Positions 18,808 to 27,727 of a stretch of DNA of 64,000 nt are shown piece by piece; the first letter of the stretch is position 1, and the number at the start of each line of letters is the position of its first letter. Both the position numbers and the translations under genes were made by a program. The notes under the pieces are model-generated. The model saw nothing but the letters and a program-made list of their open reading frames with translations, searched no databases and had not been told where the DNA came from. Source of the DNA: Flavobacteriales bacterium (lineage in GTDB: Bacteria; Bacteroidota; Bacteroidia; NS11-12g; UBA955); assembly GCA_947496375.1 (NCBI GenBank), contig CANMCY010000001.1, positions 134,756 to 198,755 on the forward strand, given 5' to 3'.

Positions 18808-18815
18808 TAATTTTG
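18808..18815 (+). promoter_or_regulatory. -7 element of the glmM promoter
   Basis: TAATTTTG lies 11 nt before the ATG at 18827, with TTG at 18782-18784 as a possible -33 element (23-nt spacing). It supports the ATG at 18827 over an in-frame start at 18782. Confidence 0.6.
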
Positions 18816-18826
18816 CACCCCCATTT

Positions 18827-20203
18827 ATGACGTTGATTAAGTCTATTTCCGGTATCCGTGGCACCATTGGTGGAATTCCCGGTCAAAACCTTACCCCTAT
18901 TGATGTTGTAAAATTTGCTTCGGCATTTGGCACCTGGATTCTTAGTAAAGATCAGGGCAAAAAAGTGGTGATGGGTAGGGATGCCAGATTGAGTGGGCCC
19001 ATGGTACACGGTCTAATTAGTCAAACCCTTGCAGGTCTGGGTATTGATGTGGTTGACCTGGGTCTTGCTACAACGCCTACTGTGGAAGTAGCGGTTACAG
19101 CATTGAATGCAGCGGGTGGTATTATTATCACGGCTAGCCACAATCCCAAACAGTGGAATGCACTGAAACTACTCAACGCACAAGGAGAATTTATCAGCGA
19201 CGATGACGGCAAAGAAGTGCTGTCATTGGCAGAAAACAACGACTTTTCTTTTGCAGGTGTGGATGAGTTGGGCCCGGTTGAACACCTTGATTTCCTGGAC
19301 AAACACATCGAAATGATCCTTGCCCTCGACCTGGTAGATGTGGAAGCGATCGCAGCAAAAAAATATAAAATAGCAGTAGACGCTGTCAACAGCGTAGGCG
19401 GGATAGCGGTGCCCCGCTTGCTAAGAGCGTTGGGTGTGGAGGAGATTTTTGAACTGAACTGTGAACCCACAGGTCGTTTCGCTCACAATCCCGAACCCCT
19501 GCCCGAGCATTTGGGCGAAATATCATCGCTGGTAAAAAGTAAGAAATGCAACCTTGGCATCGTGGTGGATCCGGATGTGGACCGACTGGCATTGGTTTGT
19601 GAAGACGGAGAAATGTTCGGCGAAGAATACACCCTGGTGGCTGTGGCTGATTATATTTTGAAAAATACACCGGGTCCCACTGTCAGCAATCTCAGCAGCA
19701 CCCGTGCATTAAAAGAAATAACTGAAAAAACAGGGCGGGCCTATCATTCCAGTGCGGTTGGTGAAGTGAACGTAGTACAAAAAATGAAAGAAACCGGTGC
19801 GGTAATTGGTGGGGAAGGGAACGGAGGAATCATATACCCAGAGCTGCATTACGGCCGTGATGCCCTAGTAGGTATTGCATTGTTTTTGACTCACCTTGCG
19901 AAAAGTGGAATGAAAGCGGGTGCTTTGCGTGCATCTTATCCATCTTATGTTATCAGCAAGAACAAGGCAGAGCTTCAACCGGGCATGGATGTAGATGCAG
20001 TACTGGAAGCCCTTAAACAGAAATATAAAAAACATCCCATAAACACCATCGACGGAGTAAAAATAGAGTTTGACGGTGATTGGGTACACCTGCGCAAATC
20101 CAACACAGAGCCCATTATTCGCATATACGCTGAAAGCAATACCCAAAATACCGCCGATGCCCTTGCCAGAAAAGTGATACAGGATATTGGGGACTTGATA
20201 TAA
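18827..20203 (+). CDS. glmM: phosphoglucosamine mutase
   Basis: The 458-residue alpha-D-phosphohexomutase begins LIKSISGIRGTIGG. It has the catalytic phosphoserine loop ITASHNPKQWNALK, the metal-binding DPDVDRLAL, the sugar-binding GGEGNGG and the phosphate-binding RKSNTEPIIRIYAE. It converts glucosamine-6-phosphate to glucosamine-1-phosphate for peptidoglycan and lipid A precursors. Distinction from phosphomannomutase rests on overall resemblance to Bacteroidota GlmM. Confidence 0.9.
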   Translation: MTLIKSISGIRGTIGGIPGQNLTPIDVVKFASAFGTWILSKDQGKKVVMGRDARLSGPMVHGLISQTLAGLGIDVVDLGLATTPTVEVAVTALNAAGGIIITASHNPKQWNALKLLNAQGEFISDDDGKEVLSLAENNDFSFAGVDELGPVEHLDFLDKHIEMILALDLVDVEAIAAKKYKIAVDAVNSVGGIAVPRLLRALGVEEIFELNCEPTGRFAHNPEPLPEHLGEISSLVKSKKCNLGIVVDPDVDRLALVCEDGEMFGEEYTLVAVADYILKNTPGPTVSNLSSTRALKEITEKTGRAYHSSAVGEVNVVQKMKETGAVIGGEGNGGIIYPELHYGRDALVGIALFLTHLAKSGMKAGALRASYPSYVISKNKAELQPGMDVDAVLEALKQKYKKHPINTIDGVKIEFDGDWVHLRKSNTEPIIRIYAESNTQNTADALARKVIQDIGDLI

Positions 20204-20207
20204 TTCA

Positions 20208-20276
20208 GTTGAAAGTTTACAGTTGACAGTCTACAGTTCAAAATACTTGAAAGTTTATAGTTGATAGTCTACAGTT
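20208..20276. repeat. two tandem 31-nt repeats (left flank of four-helix-bundle gene)
   Basis: Copy A (20208-20238) and copy B (20246-20276) are 28/31 identical, each built from AGTTGA/TAGTTGATAG and CTACAGTT units. A related segment in inverted orientation lies at 20724-20754 on the other side of the four-helix-bundle gene. Confidence 0.8.
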
Positions 20277-20300
20277 ATAATGCAATAAATAAATTGGTGA

Positions 20301-20696
20301 ATGAGCAATAGACATGATAGCGTAGTACTAAAGAAATCATTTGAATTTGCTGTTAAAATTGTTAAGTTCACCAGTCAGCTGAATCATGAAAAACATTTTA
20401 TTTTGAGTCGGCAATTACTCAGAAGTGGGACATCCATTGGCGCCAATATAAATGAGGCGTTGGCGGCCTACAGCAAGAAAGATTTTATATACAAAATGAT
20501 GCTTGCCCTCAAAGAAGCACAAGAAACAGAATATTGGTTAAAATTAATTGCGGCCTCTGAAATTATTGAAAACTTTACATTATCTGATTATTCAAGTGAG
20601 ATCATTGAATTACAAAAAATGCTTACTTCAATTATTAAAACATCAAAAAGTAAATTAAATGAGGGAAAGCATGATTTACCAAACAACAAAATATAA
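20301..20696 (+). CDS. four helix bundle protein (23S rRNA intervening-sequence protein family)
   Basis: The 131-residue all-helical protein has SKDFIYKMMLALKEAQETEYW and RQLLRSGTSIGANINEA, hallmarks of the small four-helix-bundle family first seen in 23S rRNA intervening sequences. Function is unknown. It is more AT-rich than its neighbours glmM and ychF and sits between inverted repeats, suggesting an inserted unit rather than an operon member. Confidence 0.9.
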   Translation: MSNRHDSVVLKKSFEFAVKIVKFTSQLNHEKHFILSRQLLRSGTSIGANINEALAAYSKKDFIYKMMLALKEAQETEYWLKLIAASEIIENFTLSDYSSEIIELQKMLTSIIKTSKSKLNEGKHDLPNNKI

Positions 20697-20723
20697 AGAA
20701 ATAAATTACCATAGATCACCAAA

Positions 20724-20754
20724 ACTGTCGCCTATCAACTATTAACTGTCAACT
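20724..20754. repeat. inverted partner repeat (right flank of four-helix-bundle gene)
   Basis: Read on the minus strand, this segment contains AGTTGACAG, TAGTTGATAG and ACAGT in the same order as the left-hand repeats, so the four-helix-bundle gene lies between inverted copies. It ends 6 nt before the ychF start. Confidence 0.7.
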
Positions 20755-20760
20755 AAAAAC

Positions 20761-21858
20761 ATGAGTTTACAATGCGGAATCGTCGGGCTGCCCAATGTAG
20801 GCAAATCGACTCTCTTTAATGCAGTAAGCAGTGCCAAGGCACAGGCTGCCAATTTCCCTTTTTGCACCATAGAACCCAATGTGGGAACCATTACCGTTCC
20901 GGATGAAAGACTGACAGTGCTTACGGAGCTTGTGAATCCTCAGAATGTAGTGCCCACCACCATTGAGATTGTGGATATAGCCGGTTTGGTAAAGGGCGCC
21001 AGCCAGGGAGAGGGTCTGGGTAATCAGTTTTTAGGCAACATCAGAAATACCCATGCTATACTGCATGTGCTGCGCTGTTTTGACGATCCCAATGTGATAC
21101 ATGTTGATGGCAAAATAGATCCTGTGGCAGATAAGGAAATTATTGATACCGAGCTTCAGCTGAAGGACCTTGAATCCATTGATAAAAGCATTGCAAAGAT
21201 CCATAAACAGGCCAAGGCAGGTGACAAAGAAGCTGCTCGACTTTTGGAAGTACTTGAGGCATTTAAATCGCACCTGGAACAGGGTAAAAACTGTCGGACA
21301 CTGTCGCTGGATATTGAGAAGCGTGCCTTGGTGAAAGATCTTAACCTGCTGACTGATAAACCCGTATTGTATGTGTGTAATGTGGATCCTGACAGTGTGA
21401 ACAGCGGCAATGCACATGTGGACAGGGTGAGACAGGCCATTGCAGATGAAAATGCAGGTGTACTGATTATTTCGGCTGCCATTGAAGCGGAGATTGCGGA
21501 ACTGGAGAGTTTTGAAGATCGAAAAATGTTTCTGGAAGAAATGGGTCTGCAAGAAAGCGGGGTTGAAAAACTAATTAAAGCTGCCTACAAACTGCTCAAT
21601 TATATTACCTATTTCACGGTAGGTGTAAAGGAGGTGCGTGCATGGACCATCACAGAGGGCACCAAAGCACCTCAGGCCGCCGGAGAAATTCATTCCGATT
21701 TTGAAAAAGGATTTATTCGTGCAGAGGTAATTGCCTACCAGGATTATGTGACCTTAAAAACGGAGGCCGCCTGCCGGGCTGCCGGAAAACTACGTGTGGA
21801 AGGCAAGGAGTATGTGGTAAAAGACGGAGACTGCATGCACTTCCTGTTCAACGTGTAA
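20761..21858 (+). CDS. ychF: redox-regulated ATPase YchF (Obg-related)
   Basis: The 365-residue protein has the P-loop GLPNVGKST (8-16), switch region NFPFCTIEPNVG, DIAGLVKGAS, a coiled-coil insertion and the C-terminal TGS domain (FTVGVKEVRAWTI to the end VKDGDCMHFLFNV). The G4 motif is non-canonical (NVDP), consistent with ATP preference. It is associated with ribosomes and stress responses. Confidence 0.97.
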   Translation: MSLQCGIVGLPNVGKSTLFNAVSSAKAQAANFPFCTIEPNVGTITVPDERLTVLTELVNPQNVVPTTIEIVDIAGLVKGASQGEGLGNQFLGNIRNTHAILHVLRCFDDPNVIHVDGKIDPVADKEIIDTELQLKDLESIDKSIAKIHKQAKAGDKEAARLLEVLEAFKSHLEQGKNCRTLSLDIEKRALVKDLNLLTDKPVLYVCNVDPDSVNSGNAHVDRVRQAIADENAGVLIISAAIEAEIAELESFEDRKMFLEEMGLQESGVEKLIKAAYKLLNYITYFTVGVKEVRAWTITEGTKAPQAAGEIHSDFEKGFIRAEVIAYQDYVTLKTEAACRAAGKLRVEGKEYVVKDGDCMHFLFNV

Positions 21859-21924
21859 CAGGGTTTCTCAGCGGCAGGTCAGTTTTTTTATTTTCAAACG
21901 CAATATCAGTTTGCGATACCGACA

Positions 21925-23406
21925 TCACATTTTATCACATGATTGTGCCCGTTTGATTTTTTCTTTCTCTTCTTTATCACTGCCCAAACGATCAATCCAG
22001 GCACCGGGAATATCACCGAAGCTAATTCCGATAAAATAATCAAGGTCTTTTACATTGCGGGTTCTTATGGCAGGTAGCAGGCTGTTTGTTCCGATGTAAA
22101 TGGGGCCAATGCGCATGCTGGCTGCAGGTCTTAAACTTCGGTAGTCATATTCCAACATCACAGGAAGGGTAAACGCAAAAAGGTCAGACTCGTAACGCGG
22201 ACCAATCATCATATAGGATTGATGCCTGATGGCATTGCCATATTTCCCGCGCATGGATTGCACCCACTGACCCTGTATGAACCAATGGCGCTTAAATTGG
22301 TAATCGGCGCTCCAGGCCATTCGGGTAGGTAAACCAATCCGCAAATCCTGGGTAAAGGATTCTTTCCCGGGTAGATTGCTTAGTACGGCCTGCACATTTT
22401 TTACGTCGGGTACGGGCTGGTAAACACTCGTTGCCCCCGCAGTATTCCACGTAACCGGTGCTTGATTGATGAACGTAGTGGCAGCCACATCCCGATACAA
22501 AATGCTGCCAATATCCATAAAAGACAATCCCAGATGGACCATGTAATCCGGGTGTTTGAATTTGTAGTCTCCGGGTTGCAGATGTTCTTTTTTGCGAACG
22601 GTGTAGGCAAATCCCAGGTCAAAACCTGTGCCCCGGCCACTTTCGTAACTCGCCGTCTGTATTCGGGTTTGGTCAAGACTATACACCCCTTGTGAAATTC
22701 GGGTGGCGAGTATTTCATCGCTTTGCACGTAGCTGCCGCCCAACCCACGAATGCTTTTCAGCGTAGCTCCCACGTGCAAATCCCGTTTCCATTTCAGGGG
22801 AATGCTGTATGCTCCCGTTATGCCAATGCTGGACCATTGGTTCTGTGCCGCAGTAAAAGCCGCAATTCGGTCTGTCTGGCCATTGGAATTCAGTTCAAAT
22901 GAGGAAAATGCGCCCCTAGATGAGTCCATGCGGTTAAAGACAGCCCTGGAAAGGTTGGAACTCATTCCGTCAATTCGAATATGGCTGTTGATATCGGTCA
23001 GTAAACCCACCTTGAATTTGCCAATGCGCATCATGAATGAAGGGCCATAGAGCATAGAACTCAATGCGGCAGACTGATCTTTACCATCCCAGGTGCCTTT
23101 AAACCAACTTTGTTGAAGCCGGGTTTTATTTTCACTGCGGAAATATTCATCGGCAAAACGACTTCTGGCCGGTTTATTTCCATTGTAAGGCGGTGTAAAA
23201 CTATAAGCAGATGCATTGCCGTTAATCCATCCCCCAACTAAGTTAACATGCCAAAGGTATTTGGTGTTGGCCATCAGGGCAGGATTGATGCGTGCAGCGT
23301 GTATGCCGGCATATCGGCCCATGCCAATCTGGGAAAAGTGCTGAGCCGAAAGGGAAGAGGCAAAGCTTGCGAAAATTAGGAGGCAATAGTTTTTCAAAGC
23401 GTTCAA
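21925..23406 (-). CDS. DUF5723 family outer-membrane protein
   Basis: The 493-residue protein has a signal peptide (ending LSAQ) and an early GMGRYAGIHAARINPA stretch. Alternating aromatic/polar strands typical of an outer-membrane beta-barrel run to about residue 465. This is the pattern of the Bacteroidota DUF5723 family; its role is unknown. Translation starts at TTG 23406, 22 nt after the DinB gene, so it is the third gene of the E1 operon. The tail after the barrel is short and charged (DKEEKEKIKRAQ). Confidence 0.8.
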   Translation of the reverse strand: MNALKNYCLLIFASFASSLSAQHFSQIGMGRYAGIHAARINPALMANTKYLWHVNLVGGWINGNASAYSFTPPYNGNKPARSRFADEYFRSENKTRLQQSWFKGTWDGKDQSAALSSMLYGPSFMMRIGKFKVGLLTDINSHIRIDGMSSNLSRAVFNRMDSSRGAFSSFELNSNGQTDRIAAFTAAQNQWSSIGITGAYSIPLKWKRDLHVGATLKSIRGLGGSYVQSDEILATRISQGVYSLDQTRIQTASYESGRGTGFDLGFAYTVRKKEHLQPGDYKFKHPDYMVHLGLSFMDIGSILYRDVAATTFINQAPVTWNTAGATSVYQPVPDVKNVQAVLSNLPGKESFTQDLRIGLPTRMAWSADYQFKRHWFIQGQWVQSMRGKYGNAIRHQSYMMIGPRYESDLFAFTLPVMLEYDYRSLRPAASMRIGPIYIGTNSLLPAIRTRNVKDLDYFIGISFGDIPGAWIDRLGSDKEEKEKIKRAQSCDKM

Positions 23407-23427
23407 TAAAAGTGCAATTTCGGAAAA

Positions 23428-23904
23428 TTATAATTTATTCCACTCCCAGACGCCCCATTTTAATGTGTCGGGGATTTTTATTCCGCATTCTTTCATGGTT
23501 AACAGCGCATGTCCGCGGTGGTGGGCTTCGTGTGAAATATAGTATCCGATCAAGGGGATGATACCGGCTGCAAAAGAGGGCGCTTTTCCGTCATTTTCAA
23601 GCGAATTTTCAATAACCTGCTCCATGATTTGTCCGGAAACGGTGAATGCGTCGAGCAGCTCTTCTCGATTCGGTACGTGGTTTTTGGGGAATTCATTGAA
23701 GCTCAGGTTGTGTTTTTTAATGAATGCCTCCAATCTGAAGTACCTGACCGAAATACAATGAGCCAGTTGCACTGCAATATTGCGGCCCCCGCGTTTACTC
23801 AGCGAACAATTTAATGCTTCTTCAGGCAAATGGTCAATCAAATACAGCATTGTGCGATTGTGAATCGCCCAGGTTTGGGTGATTTGGGCATTTAAATACG
23901 ACAT
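23428..23904 (-). CDS. DinB family protein
   Basis: The 158-residue four-helix protein has the DinB metal-site pattern: His in AVQLAHCIS (about residue 49) and the paired HEAHHRGH (about 131-138), which usually bind a divalent metal. DinB-like proteins include thiol transferases and hydrolases, often unassigned. It lies 18 nt after the E1 fusion gene. Confidence 0.88.
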   Translation of the reverse strand: MSYLNAQITQTWAIHNRTMLYLIDHLPEEALNCSLSKRGGRNIAVQLAHCISVRYFRLEAFIKKHNLSFNEFPKNHVPNREELLDAFTVSGQIMEQVIENSLENDGKAPSFAAGIIPLIGYYISHEAHHRGHALLTMKECGIKIPDTLKWGVWEWNKL

Positions 23905-23922
23905 GGTTTGCTGGTTGCTTAA

Positions 23923-25896
23923 TTAATAACTTCGCAGTTCCTCAAGGGCCTCTTTTAACCTGCTCCAGGGAAGAAACTGGTCTTCCAGCGTTTTAGCCAG
24001 CGGAACCGGCGTGTCCATACTGCCCAGTCTTTTTACGGGTGCATCCAGCCACTGGAAACAGTTTTCCATGATCCACGCCGAAATGTCTGATGCGATGCTG
24101 CCGGTTAGCGTATCCTCTGTCAATACCATCACTTTTCCCGTCGCTTTTACCTGTTCGTATACCGTCTCCTTGTCCCATGGCATTAGTGTGCGCAGGTCTA
24201 CCACCCTTGCCTTAATTTGATTTTCAGTCACATATTTCAATGCCTGATGTACACCCCATCCGTAGGTGATAATGCAAATGTCATCGCCGTGGTTGTGAAC
24301 AGCGGCTTGGCCTTCCGGCAGGGTGTAGTATGCATCCGGAACCATCCCATTTACGCTGCGATACAAAAATTTGTGTTCAAAAAACAGCACCGGATTGGGG
24401 TCGTTGATGGCAGTTGCCAGCAATCCCTTGGCATCAAAAGGATTTGAAGGATAGTAGATTTTTAATCCGGGTACGTGGTAAAACCATGCTTCATTGCTTT
24501 GGCTGTGGAATGGTCCCGCCTGTACACCCGCGCCGGTAGGCATTCTCACCACCACATCGGCCGGCTGGGCCCATCGATAATGGCTTTTGGCCAGGTTATT
24601 TACAATCTGATTGAATCCACAGGTAACAAAATCAGCGAATTGCATTTCTACCACGGCTTTGTGGCCGTTGATGGCAAGTCCATAACCCGCTCCCAGGATA
24701 CTGCTCTCCGTGATAGGGGTGTTTCTTACCCTTTCTTTGCCAAATTCCTGATAAAAATTATCGGTGATTTTAAATACTCCCCCGTATTCTGCCACATCCT
24801 GCCCCATAATGATGAGGTTGGAATGTTTTTGCATGCTTTGTCTGAGCCCGTCACTGATGGCATCCACCAGTCGTTTTTCGGTTTGGGCACCTGAAGGTGG
24901 TACCTGCTCAAATTTGACCTCGGCAAACATGTCCTTCATTTCCTCTTCAGCGTCTGCCACAATTTCCTCTTCGGCAAAAACTTCTTCGAGTCCTGCTTCT
25001 ATCTCTGCCAAAAATTCTTTACGGATCTTTGCGTCATCACCGGGATTGAGTATGCCCTCGTTTAGCAACCATGCCTCATAATTGTCTATCGGATCTTTCG
25101 TTTTCCATTCCTCGAACAGGTGAGGCGGAACATATTTGGTACCGCTGGCTTCCTCATGGCCGCGCATGCGGAAAGTGATGCACTCCAATAAAACAGGTCT
25201 GGGATTTCGGCGGATATCTTCAGCCAGTGTGCTGATGGTGTTGTACACTTCCAGAATGTTGTTTCCGTCAATCTGCACGGCTTCCATACCGTAACCAATG
25301 CCTTTATCTATAAACTGTTTACATCGAAACTGTTCGTTACCGGGTGTACTGAGGCCATAGCCATTGTTTTCGATGAGGAAAATAACCGGAAGTTGCCACA
25401 CTGCTGCTACATTAAGCGCTTCGTGAAAATCGCCTTCGCTGGTGCCGCCGTCACCGCTGAAAACTACCGAAATTTTACCCTCTTTGTTGAGTTTGTGTGC
25501 AAGGGAGATGCCGTTGGCTACGCCCAGCATGGCTCCCAGGTGACTGATCATGCCCACAATGTGGTATTCGTTGGTGCCAAAGTGAAAACTTCTTTCGCGT
25601 CCTTTGGTAAACCCTGATTTTTTACCCTGCCATTGTGCAAACAGCTTACGGAAAGGGATGTTCCGGGTGGTGAATACCCCCAGATTGCGGTGCAGGGGTA
25701 AAATATATTCATCCTCATGCAGTGCAAGGGTAGTTCCAACAGAGATGGCTTCCTGCCCCATGCCGCTGAACCACTTGCCTACCTTCCCCTGTCGGAGTAG
25801 TATCAGCATTTTTTCTTCAATTACGCGGGGTTTTACCAGATTTCGGTAAATGTTGATCAGTTCGTTGTTGCTAAGATTTTGGCGGTCAAAATACAT
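23923..25896 (-). CDS. 2-oxoacid dehydrogenase E1, alpha-beta fusion
   Basis: The 657-residue protein joins both E1 subunits. The alpha part (1 to about 330) carries the thiamine-diphosphate motif GDGGTSEGDFHEALNVA ending in ENNGYGLST. The beta part (about 340-657) has MGQDVAEYGGVFKIT and the conserved GLLATAINDPNPV. Such fusions are annotated as branched-chain or alpha-ketoacid dehydrogenase E1 and need E2 and E3 partners, absent here. Substrate is probably branched-chain 2-oxoacids; pyruvate cannot be excluded. A -7 element lies 7 nt before the ATG. Confidence 0.93.
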   Translation of the reverse strand: MYFDRQNLSNNELINIYRNLVKPRVIEEKMLILLRQGKVGKWFSGMGQEAISVGTTLALHEDEYILPLHRNLGVFTTRNIPFRKLFAQWQGKKSGFTKGRERSFHFGTNEYHIVGMISHLGAMLGVANGISLAHKLNKEGKISVVFSGDGGTSEGDFHEALNVAAVWQLPVIFLIENNGYGLSTPGNEQFRCKQFIDKGIGYGMEAVQIDGNNILEVYNTISTLAEDIRRNPRPVLLECITFRMRGHEEASGTKYVPPHLFEEWKTKDPIDNYEAWLLNEGILNPGDDAKIRKEFLAEIEAGLEEVFAEEEIVADAEEEMKDMFAEVKFEQVPPSGAQTEKRLVDAISDGLRQSMQKHSNLIIMGQDVAEYGGVFKITDNFYQEFGKERVRNTPITESSILGAGYGLAINGHKAVVEMQFADFVTCGFNQIVNNLAKSHYRWAQPADVVVRMPTGAGVQAGPFHSQSNEAWFYHVPGLKIYYPSNPFDAKGLLATAINDPNPVLFFEHKFLYRSVNGMVPDAYYTLPEGQAAVHNHGDDICIITYGWGVHQALKYVTENQIKARVVDLRTLMPWDKETVYEQVKATGKVMVLTEDTLTGSIASDISAWIMENCFQWLDAPVKRLGSMDTPVPLAKTLEDQFLPWSRLKEALEELRSY

Positions 25897-25903
25897 GACA
25901 GCG

Positions 25904-25911
25904 CAAAGGTA
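25904..25911 (-). promoter_or_regulatory. -7 element of the E1 operon
   Basis: The minus strand reads TACCTTTG, 7 nt before the ATG at 25896. It stands between the stop of the upstream barrel gene and E1, so E1 probably has its own promoter. Confidence 0.55.
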
Positions 25912-25943
25912 AGTAACAGAAAACGGATTGAAGGGGTTTGCAT

Positions 25944-26999
25944 TCAGAATGCTTCACCAAAGGCGAAGTAAAACCCGGATTGGCCCTTCAAACCGATGGC
26001 ATAATCAATGCGCATGTTGATATTGGCCTTTCTGTCTGCGAGAAATCTAATACCTGCATTGGCCGTCGGTTTAAACGGGTTTTTGTAAATGTCTGCGGGT
26101 TGGGTAAAAACCGTTCCGGAAGCGGCTCCCAGCGCAAATCCCCAGCGCCTGTAGAGTTTTGCACGGAACTCACTGTTGAAAACCAGCATCCCCCTGTCTC
26201 TGAACCTTCCCAGGTAATAACCCCTCAGGTTTTTGTCGCCACCCAGCATGGCCATGTCGAAAAAGTGGGTAGGGGCAGATAGGTGCGAAAATGCCATTCG
26301 GCCTGCAATAATGGAGTTTTCACCGGTCTTGAAATACGTTCTGCCATCCACCATCAATCGGATGCCGTTACCGACAGTCCCCGCCATGTTGCGGATCAAT
26401 TGTACATCCATGTAACTGCCTTTTTGCGGATTGAGTAGGTTGTTTCGACTATCGTGCAGGCATTGTAACCCCACTGCCGTTACTTTCAGCAAATTTTCTG
26501 ACGGGGATTGTTCAAACGCAATGTGGCTTCGTTGCTGATGTCGCAATACGGGCCCTGCAAACCAGTTGTTTCTCACCCGTTTTAGCGTGGCTATTTCAAA
26601 CCAGCTTCTTCGGCTGTTGTAAGACTCCCGATTGCTTTCAGGGGTGTTAATCCCGGTGCCCCACCAAAAATCGGGGAAACGGCTGTGGTGGGCTGTAAAA
26701 GTAATGAGCCATTTTTCGCCCGGTGAAAATACCGTTCCGGAAATTTCAGCAATGGATTGATTTTTCTGTGTGTATTGCAGCTCTGTTTTGACGGATGACA
26801 ACCTGGTGTTTAGGTGGGTTTTGAATGCCAGTTGACAAACAGCACCTGCGTACCCCCGTGTTTCAGGGGCATAGCCCAGGGTTGGTACCGCTAAAACACT
26901 AATTTTACCTGAATCTTTTGGGCTTGAGTGAAATGTGTTTTTAGCATGTAAAACAAGCGGTAACAGCGAAAAAGCGATTTTCAACAGGACAACTTTCAA
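25944..26999 (-). CDS. BamA/TamA-type (Omp85) outer-membrane barrel without POTRA domains
   Basis: The 351-residue protein has a signal peptide (to about residue 20). A barrel domain follows directly, with AVPTLGYAPETRGYAGA near the start and the late GGDKNLRGYYLGRFRDRGM and EFRAKLYRRWGFALGA strands typical of the Omp85 C-terminal barrel. It ends with an aromatic-rich strand (GFYFAFGEAF). It lacks POTRA repeats, so it is a stand-alone surface-antigen type barrel; function unknown. The start is TTG at 26999, 7 nt from a -7 element. The nearby ATG (27002-27004) is out of frame. Confidence 0.82.
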   Translation of the reverse strand: MKVVLLKIAFSLLPLVLHAKNTFHSSPKDSGKISVLAVPTLGYAPETRGYAGAVCQLAFKTHLNTRLSSVKTELQYTQKNQSIAEISGTVFSPGEKWLITFTAHHSRFPDFWWGTGINTPESNRESYNSRRSWFEIATLKRVRNNWFAGPVLRHQQRSHIAFEQSPSENLLKVTAVGLQCLHDSRNNLLNPQKGSYMDVQLIRNMAGTVGNGIRLMVDGRTYFKTGENSIIAGRMAFSHLSAPTHFFDMAMLGGDKNLRGYYLGRFRDRGMLVFNSEFRAKLYRRWGFALGAASGTVFTQPADIYKNPFKPTANAGIRFLADRKANINMRIDYAIGLKGQSGFYFAFGEAF

Positions 27000-27006
27000 A
27001 CCATGG

Positions 27007-27014
27007 CAAAAATA
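27007..27014 (-). promoter_or_regulatory. -7 element of the Omp85-type gene
   Basis: The minus strand reads TATTTTTG, a TAnnTTTG match 7 nt before the TTG start at 26999. It supports that non-ATG start. Confidence 0.5.
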
Positions 27015-27135
27015 CGACGGCTGTGGTTCGATTGATTTGGAAATGTGGTCAAAAATGCGTATATTTATACTTTCTATTTGAGGGCATCTGCTTTGCTGTT
27101 AAATTCACGGCAAATTTGCAGAAATACGCTTTTTT

Positions 27136-27161
27136 TGCAACCATTCGCCCATTGCTGCGTC
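27136..27161 (+). promoter_or_regulatory. possible ECF sigma-type promoter (TGCAACC - 15 nt - CGTC)
   Basis: TGCAACC at 27136-27142 and CGTC at 27158-27161 are spaced like ECF -35 (AAC core) and -10 (CGTC) elements, and lie 17 nt before the sigma-factor start. No TAnnTTTG is found here, so autoregulation of the sigma gene is plausible. This is an inference from motif shape alone. Confidence 0.4.
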
Positions 27162-27178
27162 ATTAATATTGAAACTAC

Positions 27179-27727
27179 TTGTTAACGGATGAGGACATCA
27201 TACAAGGTTGCAAAAAAGGAGACCGTCGTGCACAGGAAGCATTGTTTCTGCGCTACGGTAAAAAAATGTACGGCTACTGCCTGCGTTACTCCGGCAATCC
27301 TGCCGATGCCAACGATCTGCTTCAGGATGGTTTTGTAAAGGTCTTTGAGTTTATCGGCACCTTCAAGGGAGACAGTGCCATAGAAGCATGGATGACGCGG
27401 CTGTTTATCAACCTGGCCATTTCACGCTTCCGCAAAAGGAGTTCCGGACCCCAGTTTGTGGAAGTTGATTCCATACCGCTTGCCGAACAGGCGGATGAAA
27501 AGGAAGAAGTTCAGGAAACCTTGCGTGAATCTGTGGATGAAGTACTGTCTGCCCTTGCTGCCCTGCCGGAAAAGTACCGACTGGTGATTAACCTGTACGC
27601 CATAGACAAAATGAGCCACAGGGAAATTGCAGAGCAGCTGGGAATTTCCGAAGGTGGCAGTAAAAGTCTGCTCAGCAGGGGGCGCGTGATGCTTAAAGAA
27701 CTTTTGGCTAATAAAAAGAAACGTTGA
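27179..27727 (+). CDS. ECF-type RNA polymerase sigma factor
   Basis: The 182-residue protein has region 2 (LFLRYGKKMYGYCLRYSGNP, DLLQDGFVKVF) and region 4 (LPEKYRLVINLYAIDKMSHREIAEQL, ending SRGRVMLKELL). A stop codon lies directly upstream, so TTG at 27179 is the start. The target regulon is unknown. Its stop overlaps the TTG start of the next gene (TTGA), so translation is coupled to a membrane protein that is the obvious anti-sigma candidate. Confidence 0.95.
   Translation: MLTDEDIIQGCKKGDRRAQEALFLRYGKKMYGYCLRYSGNPADANDLLQDGFVKVFEFIGTFKGDSAIEAWMTRLFINLAISRFRKRSSGPQFVEVDSIPLAEQADEKEEVQETLRESVDEVLSALAALPEKYRLVINLYAIDKMSHREIAEQLGISEGGSKSLLSRGRVMLKELLANKKKR

Noticed and set aside
20208-20276. 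Tandem repeats as a CRISPR fragment
   Set aside because: There are only two copies with a 7-nt gap and no cas genes. They relate to an inverted copy across the four-helix-bundle gene instead.
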